64,000 bases of DNA from UBA1757 sp963617485 (lineage in GTDB: Bacteria > Bacteroidota > Bacteroidia > Bacteroidales > UBA1402): NCBI GenBank assembly GCA_963617485.1, contig CAVEPA010000008.1, positions 55,521-119,520 on the forward strand, written 5' to 3'. Positions 33,664 to 41,632 of the stretch are shown piece by piece (within the stretch, counting starts at the first letter, position 1; the number at the start of each line of letters is the position of its first letter). A model generated the notes under the pieces. That model saw nothing but the letters and a program-made list of their open reading frames with translations. It had not been told where the DNA came from and did no database searches. The translations under genes were made by a program, and so were the position numbers.

Positions 33664-34575
33664 ATGATAAAGAAACTTGGCTGTGTTTTGCTTGTGGCTG
33701 TGGCGGTTACGAGCTGCGGATGGTTTTCGGGCAATCAGGGAACGCCCGAGGGATATGTGCGCTATTGCGTGAAGATGCTCGACCGTCAGGCCTTGTATGC
33801 CGATTCGCCGGAATGGGCCAAGTGCAAAGATTCCATACTCGCAGCGGCCCAGCGTTTTTCATCGATGGATGAAGCTCACGAGGCTGTTTCCAAAGCGGCT
33901 GCCGTGGCCGGTGGCAAGCACTCCAGGCTGGTGAAACCGGTAAAGGACACTGTCGCTTATAAAGAAGTTGCTCCTGGGCTTGCTTTGCTGGAGGGCAATG
34001 TCGTCCACATCGTGCTTCCGAAACATACGGGCATCAAGGTTTCCGATTCCTTGTATATGCATACGGTGCTGGCTTTCCTGCAGAATCATCTTGATGCCAA
34101 AGGCCTAATCTTGGACCTTCGTGGAAATGGTGGCGGAAATATGTATCCGATGATTGCCGCAGTGTCCCCGCTTATTCCCGATGGCATCATTCTCCGTTTT
34201 CGGGACCGCAAACGCACAACGCCCATTTCTCTTGCCTATGTGCTGCAGACAGTTCAATTGCCCGCAGACAGAATAAAGAAATTTCCTTCTTCCCTGCCCC
34301 TTGCCATTCTCACCGACGAAGGGACCGGAAGCTCCGGCGAAGCGACGCTCCTTTGTTTCCGGGGGCTGGACAATGTCCGCTCTTTTGGAGCTCCCACTGC
34401 CGGATATGCCAGCGCCAATACTGTCTTGAAGCTTGCTGACGGCTACACGCTTCTGATAACGACCGGTCGCGACGTAGCCCGCACCGGCGAAGTCTTCTGC
34501 GAGGATCCTATCGCTCCAGACTTCCTCACGCAAAACCCTCTGGAAGATGCGCTCAGCTGGATAAATCATCGTTAG
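33664..34575 (+). CDS. S41-family (C-terminal processing-like) peptidase, lipoprotein
   Basis: 303 residues from the ATG at 33664 (MIKKLGCVLLVAVAVTSCGW; lipid Cys18). An in-frame ATG 15 codons upstream would put polar residues before the signal peptide. The mature protein lacks a PDZ domain. The S41 core shows 'AGGKHSRLVKPV' (candidate catalytic His), 'GLILDLRGNGGGNMYPMIAAVSPLI' and the nucleophile region 'DEGTGSSGEATLLCFRG', followed by 'RSFGAPTAGYASAN'. This small, PDZ-less, membrane-anchored form resembles the nisin-resistance-protein (NSR) branch of S41, which cleaves antimicrobial peptides, though other roles are known in the family. The stop codon lies 1 base from that of the convergent YgjP-like gene. 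Confidence 0.85.
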   Translation: MIKKLGCVLLVAVAVTSCGWFSGNQGTPEGYVRYCVKMLDRQALYADSPEWAKCKDSILAAAQRFSSMDEAHEAVSKAAAVAGGKHSRLVKPVKDTVAYKEVAPGLALLEGNVVHIVLPKHTGIKVSDSLYMHTVLAFLQNHLDAKGLILDLRGNGGGNMYPMIAAVSPLIPDGIILRFRDRKRTTPISLAYVLQTVQLPADRIKKFPSSLPLAILTDEGTGSSGEATLLCFRGLDNVRSFGAPTAGYASANTVLKLADGYTLLITTGRDVARTGEVFCEDPIAPDFLTQNPLEDALSWINHR

Positions 34576-34576
34576 G

Positions 34577-35149
34577 CTAGCGTGCGGACGGTTGCTGCAT
34601 CAGTTGACGGGTGTAGAGACGCGCCTCTCGCCAGCGGGGAAAGTAGATGTCCATCTGCCGGTAGAAGGCAGGACTGTGGTTGGGTACCAACAAATGCGTC
34701 ATTTCGTGTACCACTACATGCTCGATGCACCAGTCAGGCAGCAAGAGCAGGTAGAGGCTCAGACAAATGCTGCCCGTTTTGGGCTGACAACTACCCCAAC
34801 GGCTTTTACTGGCTCGAAACGAGAGATGTTGGGGTGTCACTTTCATCAAGCTACTGTATTGTCGGATAAGCGGTTCCACGATGTTTAGCAGCGCAAGCTT
34901 GGCCTGGGCTTTTTCGGCGGCGGTGTTGAGCAGCAAATGGCTATAAAAGTCGTTTTGTTGCTCCATGCGGGCGTTCTGACGGGCTTGGGCGCGAGCAACC
35001 CAAGTTTGGTTATCGCGGACGAAGGCTTCAATGCGCTGGCGGGAGTAACCCCAGGGAGCGGACACGTGCAGGCTGCCGTCTTTGGCCAGACGCATGGATA
35101 GACGCGATGTCTTTCTGTAGGTGATATGGACTTGTAGCGGCATAGACAC
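34577..35149 (-). CDS. YgjP/DUF45-family zinc metalloprotein (M48-like)
   Basis: 190 residues. The C-terminal half holds the zinc-binding motif 'HEMTHLLVPNHSPAFY' (His148, Glu149, His152, His158), preceded by 'SRWGSCQPKTGSICLSLYLLLLP', the typical DUF45 segment (R-W-G-S-C). The N-terminal third is a short beta region ('VHITYRKTSRLSMRLAKDGSLHVSAPWG'). Some relatives act with restriction systems or as SprT-like proteases. No restriction genes are nearby, so its role here is open. It is convergent with the S41 gene. Confidence 0.88.
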   Translation of the reverse strand: MSMPLQVHITYRKTSRLSMRLAKDGSLHVSAPWGYSRQRIEAFVRDNQTWVARAQARQNARMEQQNDFYSHLLLNTAAEKAQAKLALLNIVEPLIRQYSSLMKVTPQHLSFRASKSRWGSCQPKTGSICLSLYLLLLPDWCIEHVVVHEMTHLLVPNHSPAFYRQMDIYFPRWREARLYTRQLMQQPSAR

Positions 35150-35184
35150 GCAAGCCTAGTTGGGTTAACTGAGACAATAAGCTA

Positions 35185-35224
35185 TAAAAATAAAAAAGCC
35201 TCTTAATCGAAGAATCAAGAAGCT
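35185..35224 (-). terminator. Terminator of the tRNA cluster
   Basis: On the minus strand, an 11-bp stem AGCTTCTTGAT / ATTAAGAGGCT (two G-T pairs) with loop TCTTCG is followed by TTTTTTATTTTTATA. Confidence 0.8.
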
Positions 35225-35230
35225 ATTATT

Positions 35231-35314
35231 TGGTGCCCAGAACAGGACTCGAACCTGCACGTCTCTCAACACTCGCACCTGAAACGAGCGCGTCTACCAT
35301 TCCGCCACCTGGGC
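35231..35314 (-). tRNA. tRNA-Leu (anticodon CAG)
   Basis: 84 bases including an encoded CCA. The acceptor GCCCAGG pairs with TCTGGGC. The D arm carries GGTAGACGC, the anticodon arm is CTCGT-TTCAGGT-GCGAG (anticodon CAG), then a long variable arm and a T arm with GGTTCGAGTCC. It is the last gene of the cluster and the only one of the four tRNAs here with a genomic CCA. Confidence 0.96.
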
Positions 35315-35337
35315 AACAAAGTTTAAAAGAAGTAAAG

Positions 35338-35421
35338 TACCCAGGATGAGACTCGAACTCACACGGACTAATGTCCACTACCCCCTCAAAGTAGCGTGTC
35401 TACCAATTCCACCACCTGGGT
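35338..35421 (-). tRNA. tRNA-Leu (anticodon GAG)
   Basis: 84 bases. The acceptor ACCCAGG pairs with CCTGGGT. The anticodon arm is CTACT-TTGAGGG-GGTAG (anticodon GAG), followed by a long variable arm and a T arm with GTTCGAGTC. CCA is not encoded. It is the middle gene of the Gly-Leu-Leu cluster. Confidence 0.96.
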
Positions 35422-35455
35422 ATTAAAACGAAACAGACATCCTGTCTTTACGTTG

Positions 35456-35528
<73 letters not shown>

Positions 35529-35555
35529 AATGTTGTCGCTTTGCTTTAGCGGCCA

Positions 35556-35586
35556 CAAAAGTACGACAAATTTTAAAACCCGCAAA
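35556..35586 (-). promoter_or_regulatory. Promoter of the tRNA-Gly/Leu/Leu cluster
   Basis: On the minus strand, TTTG (35583-35586), 19 bases, TACTTTTG (35556-35563): a full consensus match 27 bases before tRNA-Gly. The upstream element extends to the 3' end of the rluA-type gene (stop at 35587). Confidence 0.75.
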
Positions 35587-36492
35587 TTATTTCATCAATT
35601 TTTCGAAGGATACGGGAATTTTGCTTTCAAAACGCAGGTTTTCACCCGTAATGGGATGCGTGAACGACAGCTCGCAGGCATGCAGTGCCAAGCGATTAAT
35701 CTCGTTTTTGTGTCCACCGTATTTAAGATCGCCCGAAACCGGATAGCCGATGCTGTTCATCTGTACGCGAATCTGGTTCTTGCGCGTTGTATCCAAGTTG
35801 AAGGCCACCAAACTGTACTGACCGTTGCTGCGCAGTACCTGATAATGCGTAACGGCTTTCAGCCCGTCTTCGGGATTATTGCTGGCATAGACGATAAAGG
35901 CCTTGCTTTCCCACAGATACGAGGTGACAGTGCCTTTGCCGCTGCCATCGCCGGTGGTGAGTTGGCCTTCGAGCACGGCCACGAACTTGCGTTGATTGAC
36001 GGCATAACGCCAATTGTCCTGCATCAGGGCCTGCACTTCGGGGGTTTTGGCGAACACCAGCAGACCGGAGCAGTCGCGGTCGAGGCGTTGCACAACGAAG
36101 ACCTTGTTGCCGGGCGACTTTTGCTTGACGTATTCACTGAGGATGGAATAGGCAGTCTTGGTTTTTTCGCGGGGTGTGGCCACGGCCAGCAGACCGGCGG
36201 CTTTTTCTACCACCAGCAGGAAATTGTCTTCGTACACCACCTTAAGCTGCGGATGCTTGAGCATACGGCCAGACTTGTCCCAATGGATTTCCACAACGTC
36301 GTTTTTCTCCAACGGATGGTCGAAGGCGCGAATCACGGTCTTGTTGACTGTAACTTGCTGATGGGCCAACAAGGACTTCACTGTGGTGCGCGACTGGTCC
36401 TTGAGCGAAGCCAGTAGAAATTCCAGCAACTGGCCCTGGGCTTGCGTAAAGGTGAAACTCGATATGCGATTCTTGGGAGGCATTTTGCTCAT
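35587..36492 (-). CDS. RluA-family pseudouridine synthase
   Basis: 301 residues. An N-terminal S4 RNA-binding domain ('GQLLEFLLASL...SRTTVKSLLAHQQVTVNKTVI', about residues 20-70) is followed by the RluA catalytic domain: 'VVYEDNFLLVVEKAAGLLA', 'VQRLDRDCSGLLVFAKT' with catalytic Asp138, and 'RKNQIRVQMNSIGYPVSGDLKYG'. It isomerises specific uridines in 23S rRNA or tRNA; the S4 domain and length fit the RluC/RluD group, but the exact site cannot be given. The first residue of the H-R-L-D motif is Gln rather than His. Confidence 0.9.
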   Translation of the reverse strand: MSKMPPKNRISSFTFTQAQGQLLEFLLASLKDQSRTTVKSLLAHQQVTVNKTVIRAFDHPLEKNDVVEIHWDKSGRMLKHPQLKVVYEDNFLLVVEKAAGLLAVATPREKTKTAYSILSEYVKQKSPGNKVFVVQRLDRDCSGLLVFAKTPEVQALMQDNWRYAVNQRKFVAVLEGQLTTGDGSGKGTVTSYLWESKAFIVYASNNPEDGLKAVTHYQVLRSNGQYSLVAFNLDTTRKNQIRVQMNSIGYPVSGDLKYGGHKNEINRLALHACELSFTHPITGENLRFESKIPVSFEKLMK

Positions 36493-36572
36493 AACGGAAA
36501 TTTTGCGCGAATTTACGGCAATAGTTTGATATTTTCTGTACCTTCGCTCCTCATTTTACCGTTTTTCAAACC

Positions 36573-37868
36573 ATGTTTTACAATCAAGAAGAAGGCCTCG
36601 ACAGAGCAGGCATCAGGAACCTGCAGTGGCAACGTTTGCAAGCCACCTTGCGCCAATGTATGCAATCTCCGTTCTACCGTCAGCGATTCAAAGACGCGCA
36701 CATCAGTATAGACGATATCACTTGCCTGGAAGATATCCGTAAGATTCCTTTCACCACCAAGGCCGATTTGCGGGCCAACTACCCTTTTGGTCTGGCTTGC
36801 GTGCCGCTTGAAAAATGCGTGCGTCTGCACTCGTCGAGCGGCACCACGGGCAATCCTACCGTTATCTTGCACACCCAGCGCGACCTCGACCAGTGGGCCA
36901 ATGCAGTGGCCCGTTGTCTGCATATGGTTGGGCTTCGCGCCGGCGACGTGTTCCAAAATTCCTCGGGTTACGGCATGTTTACCGGCGGCCTTGGCTTCCA
37001 GTATGGTGCCGAACGTCTGGGCATGCTCACCGTGCCTGCGGCCGCCGGCAACACCTTACGCCAAATCAAGTTCATCAAGGATTTCGGCACCACGGCCATC
37101 CACGCCATACCCTCTTACGCCACCCGTCTGTTCGAAGTGATGCAGGAACAAGGTGTCGACCCGCGTCGCGATACCAAGCTCAAGACCCTGGTTATCGGTG
37201 CGGAACCCCATAGCGAGGCGCAGCGTCAACGTATAGAAGAAATGTTGGGTGTCAAGGCCTACAATAGCTTCGGCATGTCGGAAATGTGTGGCCCAGGCGT
37301 GGCTTTCGAATGCCCCGAACAGAACGGTATGCACATTTGGGAAGACTATTATATTGTGGAAATCGTCAATCCGGACACGCTTGAACCCCTGCCCGTGGGC
37401 GAAGTGGGCGAACTGGTACTTACCACCATCAACCGTGAGGCCATGCCGCTGCTGCGTTACCGCACCCGCGACTTGACGCGCATCTTGCCCGGCGACTGCC
37501 CCTGCGGCCGCCAGCATATCCGTCTGGACCGCATGAAAGGCCGCAGCGACGATATGATTATTCTCAAAGGGGTCAACATCTTCCCCATCCAAATCGAGAC
37601 CATCCTGATGAAATTCAAGGAGCTGGGCAGCAACTACCTGATTACGCTCGACACCGCTCAGGACAACGATGTGATGATTATCGAGGTGGAACTCAGCGAG
37701 CTTTTCTCTGACGATTATGGCAAGTTGGAGGCTTTATCCAAGGAAATTACCCGCCAGCTCAAGGACGAAATCCTAGTAACGCCCAAGGTGAGGTTGGTGG
37801 CCAAGAACTCGCTGCCGCAATCGGAAGGTAAAGCTGTGAGAGTAAGAGATTTACGCAAACATTTTTAA
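36573..37868 (+). CDS. paaK: Phenylacetate-CoA ligase (arylacetate-CoA ligase, PaaK type)
   Basis: 431 residues of the ANL adenylate-forming family. It has 'LRANYPFGLACVP', the P-loop 'LHSSSGTTGNPTVILHT' (about residues 87-103), 'NSSGYGMFTGGLGFQYGAERLG', 'YNSFGMSEMCGPGVAFEC', 'LLRYRTRDLT' and the C-terminal 'RMKGRSDDMIILKGVNIFPIQIE'. It activates phenylacetate or a related aryl acetate with ATP and CoA. In anaerobic Bacteroidales and other anaerobes such ligases pair with indolepyruvate:ferredoxin oxidoreductase (iorAB) in reversible aromatic amino acid metabolism. iorAB is not adjacent here, but an ACT-domain gene follows after 10 bases. Confidence 0.92.
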   Translation: MFYNQEEGLDRAGIRNLQWQRLQATLRQCMQSPFYRQRFKDAHISIDDITCLEDIRKIPFTTKADLRANYPFGLACVPLEKCVRLHSSSGTTGNPTVILHTQRDLDQWANAVARCLHMVGLRAGDVFQNSSGYGMFTGGLGFQYGAERLGMLTVPAAAGNTLRQIKFIKDFGTTAIHAIPSYATRLFEVMQEQGVDPRRDTKLKTLVIGAEPHSEAQRQRIEEMLGVKAYNSFGMSEMCGPGVAFECPEQNGMHIWEDYYIVEIVNPDTLEPLPVGEVGELVLTTINREAMPLLRYRTRDLTRILPGDCPCGRQHIRLDRMKGRSDDMIILKGVNIFPIQIETILMKFKELGSNYLITLDTAQDNDVMIIEVELSELFSDDYGKLEALSKEITRQLKDEILVTPKVRLVAKNSLPQSEGKAVRVRDLRKHF

Positions 37869-37878
37869 AGTAGTAGCC

Positions 37879-38298
37879 ATGTTGCATCAAATATCCATTT
37901 TCATCGAAAACAAGCCTGGGACTTTGCATCAAACCTTGGAAATTATCAAAAAGGAGAACCTGCAGATTATCGCCTCAAGCATTTCGGACACCACCGAATA
38001 CGGTATCTATCGTGTCATTACCCAGCATCCGCAGGCCGATTATCAGACTTTGCGCAAACATTCCCTTACCATGACCACCACCGAGGTGCTGGCCATTTCG
38101 CTCGAAAACGTAGTGGGAACGGCTGCCGATACCATCTCGCTCTTTACCGAGGCCGGCTTGAACATCGAGTACCTCTACTCTTTTCTGTGGCATAACCAAG
38201 GCATACTCATTATGCGCACCGACAATCAAGCCAAGGCCCAGGAAATCGTGCGCGAGCATCGTCTGAACTGCATCGAAGAAGCCGATTTGCAACTCTAA
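37879..38298 (+). CDS. Tandem ACT-domain protein
   Basis: 139 residues with two ACT domains: 'QISIFIENKPGTLHQTLEIIKKENLQI' (1-70) and 'VLAISLENVVGTAADTISLFTEAGLNIEYLYSF' (75-139). Small ACT proteins of this sort sit beside PaaK-type ligases in many anaerobes and are thought to bind an amino acid as a regulatory signal; aromatic amino acids are the likely ligands here. Its stop codon directly touches that of the convergent O-antigen-ligase-like gene, with no base between. Confidence 0.9.
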   Translation: MLHQISIFIENKPGTLHQTLEIIKKENLQIIASSISDTTEYGIYRVITQHPQADYQTLRKHSLTMTTTEVLAISLENVVGTAADTISLFTEAGLNIEYLYSFLWHNQGILIMRTDNQAKAQEIVREHRLNCIEEADLQL

Positions 38299-40128
38299 CT
38301 ATTTCTCGAAAACGGGCAAGGCGAAAATCACATAGCCTTGCAACTGATTGAAGTTCTGAACACCGTTCTTGCGGATAAAGAAGGAACAATCGGCATAGTT
38401 GCCCATCCCCCCTACGTTGATGCTCAGCAGCTGCCATTGTCCTTTTTTACGCAAGTCGTATTCCTGACTGACGAATACTTGACGGTCGCCTTCTTGGCGG
38501 AAGCTCTGTATTTTGACATTGCTGCCGTCGAAATCTTCACTCACATAGCACCAAGCGCTGAAGGTCTTGTAGGATGTGTCGGGCAGGTAGAGCGATGAAA
38601 TGAAGTCGCAAACGTCCTTCTGCGGATTGTAGCGGGTGCCCACTCCAGCCTCGATACGGTAGCCTTGACAGCGCTGCAGAGCAGCGGGAACCTGACCGGG
38701 CAAGGTTTTCACAACGGTATAATGGTCGGCCTGGGCATAGCTGCGCGGCTTGCGCGGGTCGTAGTTGCGCTCCAGTTCCAGAAAACTGAGCCACAACACA
38801 GCCGTAACGGCCAGAATTCCATAGCAAAGATAGCGCAGGCTCTGTGCGCGCAGGGGTTCTTCATCGTCTTCCTTGTATTGATAGCTGAAAAACATCACGA
38901 ACATCGACCAGAGCATCACGCCGTGGAAAGGCTGGGTGAAGGTTTCCACCAGCATCAGCATATAGAGTGGAATGGAAACGGCCACCATAAACCATCGGTG
39001 CTTTTTCGGGCAGGCTACAAAGGGCCAAATTGCGATGAAAAGGCTTAAAAGCAAGCCCGGCAGACCAAGTTCCACCCAAGAATTGAGAAAGGTGTTGTGG
39101 GCGTGCAGGTCTGAATAATCGAGTCCATCGGCGCGATATTGGGCGTTGAGCGCGTCTTTTAGGTCGCCCGTGCCGACACCCGTCAGCCAGACAGCATCTT
39201 TGGAAAGCACTTCAAAGCAGGAAGTCCAGACGCCGAAGCGTTTATCTTTTTCTTTGAGACTCAGCTCTTTAGAGGCCAATTTCTCTACTTGAATGCTCTG
39301 GAAACGGGGATGCAATTCCCACACGGCAAACAACGAAACAATGATAAGCAACAGTGCCAGCGACATGATTTTTACATGTTTCTTGCGCAAGCGCAGTACC
39401 AGCAGCACCAATAGCGCAAACATGGCAAGCAAGGGCGTGCGGCCGCGCATGAGCACCTGATGCAGTATCAAGAACAACACATAGCAGCCCAAAATGGCGT
39501 AGTAATGCTTGCTGCCCCAAGAGCGAATCAGGTCGCGTCGTAGATGCCACAGGCAAACAAGGGCCATCAGCTGCATCACGCCGAAATACGAACGGTGCTT
39601 GAAGCCCATACAGATACGGACAAACTGGTCGTAGGTACTCTTTTGGAAAAGGTAGCGTTCGCCGGTTTTCATGCTGTATTCGGCAAAGGGCAGGCAGAGC
39701 GAATACAGCAACGAGAGCATGGCACCGATAACGAAGGCCAGCATCAGTTGTTTGATGCGGTAACGGCTGTTGAAGCCGAAAGTGGCCATAAAGGGGACCA
39801 GCAGGAAACACAGTCGGCGTTCTATCTGGCGCTGCGCATAATGGAAATTGTCGGTGTATAGGAGCGAAATTATCATCAACAGATAAAACAGCCCCATGGC
39901 ATAGAGCCCGGCTTTTTTCCAACTGAAAACGGGATGCAGATAACGTTTGTCTACAAAAACATCAACGACCCAGGAGATGGCCCATGCCCACAAGCAGTAA
40001 ATCATGAGCTGGTTGGCAAAGGTCAAGGTGGCTACCGTCAGCAGACCCAAAGCGTAATTGACTTTGGTAACGATATTGTGCAGACGGCTTTCTTGTGTGT
40101 TGGCTTGGGTGTTTATGCTGGATGTCAT
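38299..40128 (-). CDS. O-antigen ligase/polymerase-like membrane protein with C-terminal beta-rich domain
   Basis: 609 residues. About ten hydrophobic helices lie in residues 25-445. The Wzy_C-type signature 'DLHAHNTFLNSWVELGLPGLLLSLF' follows a large periplasmic loop ('GVGTGDLKDALNAQY'), as in O-antigen ligases and polymerases. After the last helix (about residue 440) comes a soluble region of 150 residues rich in beta-strands and aromatic residues ('FSAWCYVSEDFDGSNVKIQSF', 'WQLLSINVGGMGNYADCSFF'), resembling a carbohydrate-binding jelly roll. The substrate could be a lipid-linked surface glycan. No other glycan genes are next to it; the nearest is the GT2 gene at 50.3 kb. Confidence 0.8.
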   Translation of the reverse strand: MTSSINTQANTQESRLHNIVTKVNYALGLLTVATLTFANQLMIYCLWAWAISWVVDVFVDKRYLHPVFSWKKAGLYAMGLFYLLMIISLLYTDNFHYAQRQIERRLCFLLVPFMATFGFNSRYRIKQLMLAFVIGAMLSLLYSLCLPFAEYSMKTGERYLFQKSTYDQFVRICMGFKHRSYFGVMQLMALVCLWHLRRDLIRSWGSKHYYAILGCYVLFLILHQVLMRGRTPLLAMFALLVLLVLRLRKKHVKIMSLALLLIIVSLFAVWELHPRFQSIQVEKLASKELSLKEKDKRFGVWTSCFEVLSKDAVWLTGVGTGDLKDALNAQYRADGLDYSDLHAHNTFLNSWVELGLPGLLLSLFIAIWPFVACPKKHRWFMVAVSIPLYMLMLVETFTQPFHGVMLWSMFVMFFSYQYKEDDEEPLRAQSLRYLCYGILAVTAVLWLSFLELERNYDPRKPRSYAQADHYTVVKTLPGQVPAALQRCQGYRIEAGVGTRYNPQKDVCDFISSLYLPDTSYKTFSAWCYVSEDFDGSNVKIQSFRQEGDRQVFVSQEYDLRKKGQWQLLSINVGGMGNYADCSFFIRKNGVQNFNQLQGYVIFALPVFEK

Positions 40129-40172
40129 CTGATTTCATCGGATTAATGTGTGCAAAAATAAGGCTTTTTTCC

Positions 40173-40180
40173 TAATTTTG
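40173..40180 (+). promoter_or_regulatory. -7 box of rlmD
   Basis: TAATTTTG matches TAnnTTTG. Transcription would start near 40187, downstream of the ATG at 40148, which supports the GTG start at 40214. Confidence 0.5.
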
Positions 40181-40213
40181 CGCATCGATTCAGTACAAGT
40201 TAAAACAAAGGCT

Positions 40214-41632
40214 GTGGGAAGAAAAAACAAAGGACGTGTCATTTTGGAGAACGTTGAGATTCAGTCGGTGGCTGCCGAAGGCAAGGCACTGGCCCGTGTA
40301 GACAATATGGTGGTCTTCATGCCTTATGGGGCGCCGGGCGATATTGTTGATGTGGAAATCCTGAAAAAGCGCAAGACCCATGCTCAGGCACGCATCCTGC
40401 GTTTCGTGAAATATGCCGAGCAGCGTTGCCAGCCCTTCTGCGAGCATTTCGGCGTTTGCGGCGGTTGCCAGTGGCAACATCTCCCCTACGAAGCCCAGCT
40501 GCACTACAAACAGCAACAGGTGCTGGACAACTTGCAGCATATTGCCAAAGTGGCACTGCCCGAGTGTAGTCCCATCTTGGGTTCCGAGCACACCATGTAT
40601 TACCGCAACAAATTGGAGTATACCTTTTCCGACAAGCCTTGGCGCACCACCGAAGAAATGGCTTCCGGTGTCGATTTTTCCACGATGGACCAGCATGCGC
40701 TGGGCTTTCATATTCCAGGTATGTTCGATAAAGTGCTGGACATCAAACACTGTTACTTGCAGGAGAGTTTCTCCGACCAGGTGCGTCTTTTTGTGCGCAG
40801 CTTCTGCATAGAACACGATTACCCTTTCTTCAACCTGCGTCAGCAGGATGGCCTGATGCGCAATATGATAGTGCGCACCTCGTCCAATGGCGAAAAAATG
40901 CTTATCGTGGTGTTCGTGCATAACGATATCGAAAAGATTCACGCACTGATGCAGGCCATTGCCGATGCTTTCCCCCAGATTACGTCCCTGCTTTATGTGG
41001 TCAACGACAAAGGCAACGATACCATTTTCGACCGTGAGGTGCTGGTTTTCAAGGGACGCGACTACATCATGGAACAGATGGAGAACCTGCAATTCAAAAT
41101 CGGTCCGAAATCCTTCTATCAGACCAACTCGGCCCAAGCCTACCGCCTATACAGCGTGGTGCGCAATCTGGCCGACTTGCAGGGCAATGAACTGGTGTAC
41201 GACCTCTATACCGGAACGGGCACCATTGCCAATTTTGTGGCAGCCAAGGCCCGTCAGGTTATCGGTGTGGAATATGTGCCGGAAGCTATCGAAGATGCCA
41301 AAGTGAATGCCGCACTTAACCATATCGACAACACGCTCTTCTTCGCCGGAGATGTTAAAGATATTGTCAATGAAGCGTTTATGTCGCGATATGGCCGTCC
41401 GGACGTGATTATCACCGACCCGCCACGCGCCGGTATGCATCCCGACGTGATACAGACCATTCTCAAAGCCCAACCGCGCAAACTGGTGTATGTCAGCTGT
41501 AACCCCGCCACTCAGGCCCGCGATGTAGCTTTACTTGACGAAGCTTACCGCGTAGATGTCATCCAGCCGGTAGATATGTTTCCGCATACCCAGCACGTGG
41601 AGAATGTGTTGCTGCTTATTACAGCCAAATAA
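40214..41632 (+). CDS. rlmD: 23S rRNA (uracil-5-)-methyltransferase, RlmD/RumA type
   Basis: About 472 residues from GTG at 40214 (VGRKNKGRVILENVEIQSVAAEGKALAR). An in-frame ATG 22 codons upstream lies ahead of the predicted transcription start. A TRAM domain (about 10-65) is followed by the iron-sulphur cysteine set 'RCQPFCEHFGVCGGCQWQH' and the methyltransferase domain with 'YDLYTGTGTIANFVA', 'IITDPPRAGMHPDVI' and the nucleophilic cysteine in 'VYVSCNPATQARDVALL'. It methylates a uridine of 23S rRNA using SAM; the exact position (U1939 in E. coli for RlmD) is by analogy. The 3' end overlaps the convergent permease gene by 14 bases. Confidence 0.92.
   Translation: MGRKNKGRVILENVEIQSVAAEGKALARVDNMVVFMPYGAPGDIVDVEILKKRKTHAQARILRFVKYAEQRCQPFCEHFGVCGGCQWQHLPYEAQLHYKQQQVLDNLQHIAKVALPECSPILGSEHTMYYRNKLEYTFSDKPWRTTEEMASGVDFSTMDQHALGFHIPGMFDKVLDIKHCYLQESFSDQVRLFVRSFCIEHDYPFFNLRQQDGLMRNMIVRTSSNGEKMLIVVFVHNDIEKIHALMQAIADAFPQITSLLYVVNDKGNDTIFDREVLVFKGRDYIMEQMENLQFKIGPKSFYQTNSAQAYRLYSVVRNLADLQGNELVYDLYTGTGTIANFVAAKARQVIGVEYVPEAIEDAKVNAALNHIDNTLFFAGDVKDIVNEAFMSRYGRPDVIITDPPRAGMHPDVIQTILKAQPRKLVYVSCNPATQARDVALLDEAYRVDVIQPVDMFPHTQHVENVLLLITAK

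Noticed and set aside
34577..35149. YgjP-like metalloprotein as part of a restriction or defence system
   Set aside because: Relatives are sometimes linked with restriction enzymes, but the neighbours here are an S41 lipoprotein and tRNAs, with no methylase or nuclease.
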